Below the pieces are notes generated by a model. The model was not told the origin of the DNA. It saw only the letters and a list, made by a program, of their open reading frames with translations, and searched no databases. A stretch of DNA of 64,000 nucleotides. Origin: Anaeramoeba flamelloides (lineage: Eukaryota; Metamonada; Anaeramoebidae). Below are positions 56,447-64,000 of this stretch, piece by piece. Position 1 is the first letter of the stretch; each line of letters begins with the position of its first letter. Position numbers and translations under genes: made by a program. Location of the stretch: the NCBI GenBank assembly GCA_027625915.1, contig JANTQA010000016.1, positions 2,671,001 to 2,735,000 on the forward strand, read 5' to 3'.

Positions 56447-58567
56447 TAAACTTTGTTTCAGTCAAAGGGTATCCAAAGAGGCCCAACATTTTTTTCGTAT
56501 ATCAAATATTTGATAAAATTCACCTCTGTAGAACAAATAAGAAATGAGTAGAATAATAAACACCAAAGAATTGTTGATATCCATCTGGAAGAAAACTAAT
56601 TAATCAATAAATTTTCTTATAAATTGAAAAACTCAAATTCTTAAAGAAAGGCTCCTATTAAGAAAAACAAGAATGTTTTGTTTTGATCTCCTATTGGTAT
56701 TTGAATAATAAATAGGAAACAATTTTCACTTCATTTTCCCATACTTTTCTTTTAGAAACCAATTCCTCAAACGTAGTGTGTTGGTATTTGTGTCTCTATT
56801 TGAAAAAGAAAATGAAAATGAAGTAAAATTTTTCACATTTATTATTGAAATATCATTACGATCAAAGATTGAATAGAATTTCAATAGAAATCAATATGAT
56901 TTCTAATCAATCATTTCCACAGTTTCAATAACCTTAGAATAACACCTTTTAACCAAACAACTATTCAACTTGTAATAAAAAAAAAGTAATATAACTGAAT
57001 TACCTTTCAAAAAAAAAATCAAAAAAAAAAAAGAAAAAGGTGCAAAAATATGAAATATTGATTTTAATTTACTGATGATTTAATTTTATTATAAAAAGGT
57101 AATATAAAAAAATGGAATAAATGAAAAAATAAAAATCAATATATTAAATATTAACCCAATTTTGATTAAAAACCAATAAAGAGAAAAACAGAAATTTCAC
57201 AAGATTTATCAAAGATTAAATATTTGGGAATTCACTTGGATAAAATTTCACATTTAATATATAATTTGAAAAAGGCAAAAGAAACATATAAGAATTATAA
57301 ACAATTATTTAATAATAATTTATTAACAAATAATTTAAAAATTAGACTACTTATATCTTTTATATTAAGCCAATTTACATAAAGATTAGATATATATATA
57401 TAATTATAACAGAACAACACTAAATTATTACAATTCTTGGATTAATCCATATATTACCGTAATATGTAAAATATACATAAACACGTAAGTTCTTATCAAC
57501 AAAACCGAATTTAAATTCGAAAATTTGGTAATTTCAGTTAATAAAAAGAAATTCAAATTCAAAAATAAATACAAAGAATTAACTCTTCCATATCTTGAAA
57601 AATTTGATAAAATTCAATCTAAGTATCAACAATATAATTAATTTTAGATCAAAAAACCTAAAGATTATTTAAAAAAGAAATTTATAATTATAATCACAAT
57701 GAGTTGTTAAATTCTACCAGTTGCTAATGTCTTAGTTTTTCCAAAATTTAAGAAATACAAATAAAATTTATTTATTTTTTCTTTTTTTTTTCTATTTATT
57801 TGGAAAATGTTCCTTACATTTTCTTTAGTTTTCTGTTTATTTGAAAAATCAATAGATTTTTGTTAGGTTTTGTTCACTTTTTGTTAGGTTTTCCAAAATT
57901 TAAAAGAATAGAGTTTAATATTTGATTTTACTCTATGTTTTTAAATTTAAAAAAATATAGACACTTGATGACACTCTATGGCACTCTACAGTACTCTACA
58001 GCACTTGAAGATAGTCTACAAGAATATTTGAATATAATAAAAAACCTAAAAAAAATTATTCTTTAACCCAAAAATATAGAAGTTGTACTCAAGTCCAATA
58101 TTGTTAAATTTTAGGTTGTTTACTATTTGCTTAAATAGATATTACTATGTAATAGATAAAAATTCAAATAAATTTTGCCCTTTATCTTTAAAATATAAGC
58201 AAAATGAAATTATAGAAAATATCGTACATTTTTCATGGATCTGTCATTCCTCTAATAATATAGATTATTATCTGATAAAGAACGAAAAGAATTAAATCTT
58301 AATGAAATAATTTTAAATATGACAGTTCAAGATTATTTTCATTAATTAATAATCTTGAAATCTATGAATTTATGTTTAAAATTTCTGAAAGAAAATTTAA
58401 GTATAATGACATTTAGACTGTAAATTAAACTTCTTCTTCAATAAAAAAAAAAGATCTTATTTTTGAAAATTTCTAAAATAAATTTTTTCTTCTAATATCC
58501 ATGTAAACCCTTTAAACAGATGTATTTCACCCATTACAACTGTGCCCCTTTGACTGGAAAATAGTTT
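56447..58567 (+). mobile_element. R3 TIR element, copy 3, split by a LINE-C insertion
   Basis: The left part (56447-57070) matches R3 copy 1 from its terminus AAACTTTGTTTCAGTCAAAG onward. The right part (58453-58567) matches copy 1's last 110 bp and ends GCCCCTTTGACTGGAAAATA. The 1.4 kb between them is a LINE-C copy. Confidence 0.7.
57071..58452 (+). mobile_element. LINE-C 3' part inserted in R3
   Basis: It reads a non-LTR retrotransposon reverse-transcriptase C-terminus: IKYLGIHLDKISHLIYNLKK then KAKETYKNYKQLFNNN (57190-57385), and at 58110-58255 CLNRYYYVI, FCPLSLKY and ENIVHFSWIC, a Cys/His knuckle in which the second Cys is Ser. Stops and shifts interrupt the region between. An R8 repeat fragment lies at about 57770-58030. 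The 3' end CTTCTTCAATA runs into poly(A) at 58442-58452, immediately before R3 resumes, so this is a 5'-truncated, poly(A)-tailed insertion. Confidence 0.72.
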
Positions 58568-59294
58568 AGTTTGGTTTTATCTCAGAATTTTTCAAATTTA
58601 TTATATTAGAACAAAAATAAAACTCCTAAAGAAAGAGTTTGTCACACACTTTTAAACATAGTTTAAATTTCTAAAAAATAAAAATACTAAAGTTTCAATC
58701 AATTTGGAAATATTGTAATTGTTTGAAATTCTCATTAATCAAAAATAAGTAAAAACATTATTTTTATATGAATTCATTTATTTCTAAATCCTGATAACTC
58801 GATTTTTGAAACATTTCCTTCAAAGAATCTTTCAAAAATCAAGGAATTGAATAAAATTGTTGGCATTTAAAGCAATAAAAATCTTCATTCAAAGCTATAT
58901 TAAATATTTCAACCGATGTAAAATGAAGTCTTAAATTTAAAGCATTTATTTGAATTTATTAGTGTTGTTGATTCATTTTTTAGTTTTTTTTTTTTCTTTA
59001 TGTTTTCATTTTGCTTTTCCAAATTACATACTAGTTTACATGTGTTCTAAAATTTTTTTAATAAAGTAATATGAGGTGAAAGTTGACTTCTTTTTCATCG
59101 AAAATCCAAAACAAAACAAACAAAAAAAAAAAAATATTTTGTTTTTTTTTATTTTTTAAAAAACGAAAGATTTTTCTCAAAATATCTTGAAAAAAGGAAA
59201 TTAAAATAAATAGTATTTCTTTATTTATTAACCTGTAAATGATATTACACTTATAGATTTCACTTTGTTTTTCTGAAAAAAGATAATTGGATAC

Positions 59295-59296
<2 letters not shown>
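58568..59296. other. Intergenic, AT-rich, no gene seen
   Basis: No exon or repeat family recognised. The 115-codon minus-strand frame over 59058-59405 is mostly a read-through of the CA tract. Confidence 0.45.
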
Positions 59297-59344
<48 letters not shown>

Positions 59345-59407
59345 TACATACATAAATATACATACATGCATACATACATACACACACACACATATATATA
59401 TACATAT
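59297..59407 (+). repeat. (CA)n microsatellite with TACA tail
   Basis: About 22 CA units followed by TACA/CATA units and a short (TA)n. On the coding strand of the phosphatase gene this is (TG)n, starting about 40 bases after the stop codon, so it may be in the 3' UTR. Confidence 0.95.
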
Positions 59408-59445
59408 CGAGTATAATTAAAATGAAAAATAACTGTAAAAAAAAA

Positions 59446-62221
59446 TTATAAAAACATCGGCATTGGAATAATTTTCGGGATTACGCGTTTGTTTTTTGCT
59501 ACAGCTTTGAAAGTGATAAATTTCTGATTCAATTGATCATCTAATTTAAGAATAGATGCGTCATTTATGTTCCTATTAATATTTGTTCATTTGTTTATTA
59601 ATTTATGTAAAATACAAAAAAAAAAAAAATAAAAAAAAAATTATAGTTTATCGCAAAATAAGATTGATCATTCAATTTAAAAAAAAAATATATTCTTCAT
59701 ATTAATTCAATAAATAATTTAAGATTGTTTTTGTTTGAACAAAAATTATGTGAAACTTTGATCCCAATATTATTAAAAATTTAAATTGCTTGATTTTTTT
59801 TTTTGTTTCTTTTGAATTATCAGTTAAATAAGAACAATAGATAATATTTTTCTTTTATTTTTATTAATTTTTACATTTACACCCAGCCAAAAAAGTATTT
59901 TGGTAGTTCAATAACATCTTGTTATTTGATTTACATTCTTATAAAATAGTGATAAGAGAAAAAATATTTAAAATTTAGAAAATTTTGAAAAATTCATGAA
60001 AATTTGAAATGATTTGAATTAGTCATTTTTACACTTTGGCAGTTTTCAAACACACTACACCCTACAAAAATGGTATTTTTCTTCCTAAATAAAAATTTAG
60101 GAATTCGGGCACACAAGAGGGGATCAATAACTCCTCCCTTAAATAATAAAAAAAAAAAAAATGGTATTTTTTAACTTGTTATGATGACTATTGAAGTTTA
60201 ATGAAAAAAAAATTGTGCACAAAGATCCAAAATTAAAAATGGAATAATTTATCAAGGAAATATGAAATACTTAAAATTCTTTGCACATTTTATATTTTAT
60301 TCCTTACATTGATAACTTAAGTGGTAACTTTAAAAGTTTTATCAGATAGAATGAGTTATATTAAAAAATAACCATAAAACAAAAAAAATTTGATCATAAA
60401 AGTCATTGACAAGATGTTTTTTGTGTTACTGTTTGTTTTTTTCTCTTTACAAGTAAAACCAAGATCATTCTTAAAAGAAAAGTGAAGCAAATAAGAAGAT
60501 GGTTTCCTACACAAAGTAAATTATGTTTTAGTTTTTTTTTCTTTATGAATTGTTCTTGAAATGATCGTTTCAAAATTCAGAACTGCTTGAGACACAAAGA
60601 GTTGGATGTTAGATTAACTCAAAAAAATATTTGATATCACGATCATTCAATTTTTAATCATTGAGTTTTGATTTAGTAATCATTTTATTTGTAGAAGACA
60701 TTTACTCTTGTGGTAATCCAACAAATATTTAATTTGGCTATTATTGATTGTTTTCAAATATTTAACAATATTATTGTGTGGAAAGAGAAAAACAAAATAA
60801 TAATCTTTTGTCTTTTTTTTTTTTTTTGGTTATTTTTTCAGATAAATTAATAAAAAAAAAACAAAATAATGTCATTCGGTAAATAGAAGAAAGCAATTTT
60901 CATTAAAACTTGGTTTAAATGTGATGAATAATCACTTAAAATTTATACTAAAAAGGTAATCTTGTATTCTCATACTTTTTTTTTTTTTTATTAAAGGATT
61001 AGTGTATACCAATGAGAAGTATAAAATTAAAGTATGTCGCTCTTTGAATGCAAATCACATAAGTTCACCTTAATTCAGATTATTGGAACAAAACCTCCCA
61101 ACTCAAAAACAACAGTATAGATTGTTTTCTTTTATAGGTTTTTGAACAAGTGTAATTTCAAATTGAAAAAAATGATTTTAGTGATAGATAGTTTTGTCTT
61201 ATGGAACTAAACTAAATTCCAAAAATTTGGATACAGTTTAAACAGTTGAAAGAATAATAATGCACTTTACATTCAATTTGGTAATAATTTTGATTTTACC
61301 AACTAATTTCATTTTTTGTCTTTTTTGTTTTGTTTTCATTTCCTTTTTTTCCAGTTATGTAATCTGTTTGGTTAGATCTGGAATTTTTTTTTTTTCGATG
61401 GCAGATATAGAAGGTTTAGTGTTGATTTTGATAAATAGGAAAATCACATATAATTAGTTGATGGTATCTTATTATTTTGATCGATCAACAATTGTTAGTG
61501 AAATTTCAACAAATTTATCAATACATTTTTTTTGTTCAGCTCGTTTCATTATTTTGGACTAACCGATTTTTATTTTTGAGTTTTATCTTTTTTTCTTTTA
61601 TTTGGATGAAAATGATTACTTGTAAAAACATTCATACTCAGTAACTTAAATGTGGCTTTATATTATGTTTGGAAAAATATAATAAATTTCCTTTTTTTTT
61701 GCCTATTTTTGATTTTGTGATTCCCAAATTTTTGGAATGGGGTTTAGATTGTTATTACATTATGTGGTATATTATTGGTGAACTTTTTTTGTGATTATAT
61801 GTCTGATTTTCAAACCACCATCCACTTGTAAATATGGTCATTTCAAAATAAAAATGTAATATTAACAAAAATTTAATATTAATAAAAATTTAAAAACAAA
61901 ATTAACAAGAAAAATATTAAAATTACCAATAGCAATAATTAGGTGCACTCCAAACTGTGACTATTTTTTTTTCATTAAAATGATATTTCCACCCAGCTTT
62001 GACCAATTGATGAGCACGGCAAATTAAAGACACGTTATTTGTTGTCATGAACTTATCAACTTCTTCTTTTCCAAAATAATGCCCAGCTCCCCGCTCTGAC
62101 TTTGCCCAGCCATTTTTGCCTTCTGGGTGCGGATCCGACCACACTAAATCATAAAAGGCACTTTCTTGTTGAATTTCCTCATATCTTTCAATTTGGTCAA
62201 TTTGATTTAGTTCAGAAATAT
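59446..62221 (-). CDS. PP2A/PP4/PP6-like phosphatase catalytic subunit, 3' part
   Basis: Ser/Thr phosphatase of the PPP family. Two exons on the minus strand are supported: 62221-61927 and 59572-59446 (last, with stop). The first reads [49 protein letters not shown] (metal-ligand His in RAHQ) and [13 protein letters not shown]. Donor TTG|GTAATT (phase 2) meets acceptor ATTAATAG to give [17 protein letters not shown], which aligns without gaps to the PP2A segment NYCYRCGNQAAIMELDD. The protein ends PMFL, comparable with the family's -[14 protein letters not shown] and ICRAHQLV are nearest to PP6/PP4. The conserved RCG after NYCY is replaced by WNI, which is unusual. The N-terminal metal-binding exons (GDxHG, GDxVDRG, GNHE) are not found before the right edge and must lie beyond it. 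Confidence 0.82.
60080..60161 (+). mobile_element. LINE-B 3' end fragment with poly(A)
   Basis: ATTTAGGAATTCGGGCACAC, then GGGGATCAATAACTCC and TCCCTTAAATAAT, matches the reverse complement of 46595-46680 and ends in a 15-base A run. Only about 65 bp of element remain: an extreme 5' truncation, lying antisense within the phosphatase intron. Confidence 0.6.
61208..61747 (+). repeat. R1 TIR element, copy 6
   Basis: Left end AAACTAAATTCCAAAAATTT, right end AAATTTTTGGAATGGGGTTT, forming an inverted pair. Very similar to copy 4 at 32111-32650 throughout, including GTAATCTGTTTGGTTAGATC. It lies in the phosphatase intron. Confidence 0.78.
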
Positions 62222-62888
62222 CTATTTTTTAGAAAGGGTAATAAAAAATTATAAATTATATCAAAAAATTAGAAATATTATGATACTTTTGATTTAAAAT
62301 TAATCAAGAACACACATTTTCAAAAAATGAGGCTTTTTATAATTTTTTTTTGAATTTTTCTATTTTAAAAAAGTAAATATTTTTGCTTTTTTTTTGATTT
62401 TGTCAGAATTCAAACTTTTTTTAAAGTTTTCTGTTTTTGTACAATGTGGGCTTTTTTTTAAAAAAATGCTTTTCTTCCTGCTCAAACCTCTATCTCGCAT
62501 TTAAAGATTCGAGTCCTTCACTTTATTAAAACAGAAAACTTTCAAAACGTTTTAATTCTGAAAGAGTTATTACTTTTTTTAAAACAGCTGTATAAAATCA
62601 AATGTATTTTTTTTAATAGTGACTTTGGACTGATTCTCTCAAAAAAAAAAAAAAAAATTCAAAAATTTCAGCAAAATTTAACATTCTTAAACAAATTGGA
62701 ATATACTAATGTAAAATATTTGTAATATATTCACACATCTGAAATTGTTTTGTACAAATTTGAAAAATGAATTCTTTCATTTCAATTTTTTTCTTTTAAA
62801 ATAAACTCCAATTAAAAATTTTTAACACACCAAAATTCAATTTTTGAAAAAAAAACTTTTTAAGGGATCAGTACTCTACTATAACAGG
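62222..62888. other. Upstream intron of the phosphatase gene, part
   Basis: Begins at the exon acceptor (AAAAAATAG, minus strand). A fragment of an R1 end lies at about 62805-62860 (CTCCAATTAAAAATTTTTAA). No exon was seen on the minus strand. Confidence 0.45.
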
Positions 62889-63985
62889 GTAAAATTTTAA
62901 AATATGTTATTGGTGATATTCTCTACTTACAAATTTTGTCTATGATAAGTGTCAAAAAATTCTTATAGACTAAGAAACACAAAAAAGAATATTCTTTTTT
63001 TTGAGATCAAATTTTTTTTTTCATTTTTTTCTGAAAAAGAAAATCTTTAAATTCCTTTTATTTCTTATATTATAAAAGTTTTTTACCCCTTTTTATTGAC
63101 ATTTCCATCATTATTATACAATAACAAGTCTTTGTTACCAAGAATATTAATATAAAATCTTTTTTTCTTTTTTGAGATAATTCTTTTGGTTAACTAAAAA
63201 AATTGATTTATTCAACCAATTGAAAAATAATTGTATTGTTTTAAGAAGGATAGTTATAATCATTAGAATTTTTAAAGCCATTTAAATATTTTTACTCAAG
63301 AAATTTTGTTTTTGTTCTAAGATAAAATTCGATTTTTCAAAATAAAATTTTCTTCAAGATATTTGGGAATTAGTTAATTTTATCCTCAAAATTCAAAATC
63401 AATTCTTTTTCTGACAAAAATTATTTGAATTGCTATAAGGTTTCTTGTGAATACGACCAAACAATTTGTTAAAAACATTTTTCAAATTTTTTGAAAATTT
63501 CTTGTGTAATTTTATTTTGATTTTTTGAAAACCAGAAAACGACTTTTTATAAAACCTTAAAGAATAAAAATTTTTTTTTGCTTAATAGATCTGAATTTCA
63601 TTGATAAACTTTTGTTAGGCTTCTATCAAATATTCATTTATTGAATCACCTATACTTCAATTAGTTTTATTGGCTGAGATTTGTATTGAAATATTAATTA
63701 TGAAAAATAATAACTAACAAAAAAATTTTCTTTCAAAATCAATACTTTCCAACATAAAACCAAAAATATGTTTTCCCATTTTCAAGAATTGACTTAATTG
63801 TTAATAAAAATAATAGGTTACTTTTTTGGTTTTATCTTGGAAACATGTGAATTTTGGATTTCAAAAAAGATACTCAAAGCAATAAATTGTTTAAATGATG
63901 AGGTTAACTCATCCATTTCATAAGTCTAAACACAAATTACAAAAAAAGTTTTTTTCAAAGATAACAACAAGATTTCATTTTATTT
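62889..63985 (+). repeat. Dispersed ~1.1-kb repeat (R2), right copy
   Basis: Direct-orientation match to 1899-2960 along its length. It lies where the 5' introns of the phosphatase gene should be. It may continue past the window edge. No coding capacity. Confidence 0.7.
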
Positions 63986-64000
63986 TTAAAAAATACAACT

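Larger units (their letters stand above)
59573..61926 (-). other. 2.35-kb intron of the phosphatase gene
   Basis: Phase 2, GTAATT donor and TTAATAG acceptor. It holds a LINE-B 3' end (60080-60161) and an R1 element (61208-61747). The rest (59573-60079, 60162-61207, 61748-61926) is AT-rich with no exon seen. Confidence 0.75.

Noticed and set aside
58083-58295. 70-codon ORF as a small gene
   Set aside because: It is the C-terminal zinc-knuckle part of a LINE-C copy.
62505-62520. GATTCGAGTCC, resembling a tRNA T-loop
   Set aside because: The flanking bases do not pair and no cloverleaf can be drawn.

Overview
The window is very AT-rich eukaryotic nuclear DNA. The genes are interrupted by GT-AG introns, the encoded proteins are eukaryote-specific (an ER membrane complex subunit, a RasGAP-VPS9 protein, PC4, a histone-fold protein, a PP2A-type phosphatase, C2 and RCC1 proteins), and homopolymer, (TA)n and (CA)n tracts fill the spaces. 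This fits a microbial eukaryote with Asn/Lys-rich low-complexity protein segments. An amoeboid or other free-living protist is my best guess; I cannot name the species.

Layout. 1-5.4 kb: two exons of one or two unrecognised plus-strand genes, separated by 2.6 kb of repeats. 5.4-17 kb: a gene-poor block of decayed transposable elements (TIR elements, LINE 3' ends, an Asn-repeat reading frame). 17.2-18.8 kb: EMC3, two exons, plus strand. 21.0-22.2 kb: a Stealth-family phosphotransferase, minus strand. 25.9-35.5 kb: one GAPVD1/RME-6-like gene, plus strand, whose two exons lie either side of a 6.6-kb intron full of transposon copies. 39.5-40.5 kb: a three-exon C2-domain gene, plus strand. 45.4-46.0 kb: a CHRAC1/POLE4-type histone-fold gene with a very acidic tail, minus strand. 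51.0-53.0 kb: an RCC1-repeat gene, plus strand. 55.5-55.8 kb: a PC4/SUB1 gene, minus strand. 59.4-62.2 kb: the 3' half of a divergent PP2A/PP4/PP6-like phosphatase gene, minus strand, running off toward the right edge.

The rest is mostly mobile-element debris. I could separate at least eight families by comparing copies within the window: (i) a foldback element with TTAA duplications (two copies); (ii) a second TTAA family with ~100-bp inverted ends (three copies, one beside the RCC1 gene); (iii) a ~540-770 bp TIR element called R1 here (six longer copies plus end fragments); (iv) a 442-bp mariner-like TA element; (v) TIR elements sitting in (TA)n tracts (R3, R5); (vi-viii) three LINE families recognised from their reverse-transcriptase or C-terminal zinc-knuckle remnants (LINE-A, -B, -C), two of them ending in poly(A). 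Short elements sharing the LINE-C 3' tail look like its SINE partners. Several insertions are nested.

The host genes do not form an operon or a shared pathway. They are housekeeping functions: membrane-protein insertion (EMC3), sugar-phosphate transfer (Stealth), Rab5/endosome control (GAPVD1-like, C2), chromatin and transcription (histone fold, PC4), signalling (phosphatase, RCC1). I saw no CRISPR array, rRNA, convincing tRNA, or LTR/retrovirus-like element. All family calls are from memory of motifs; no database search was possible.
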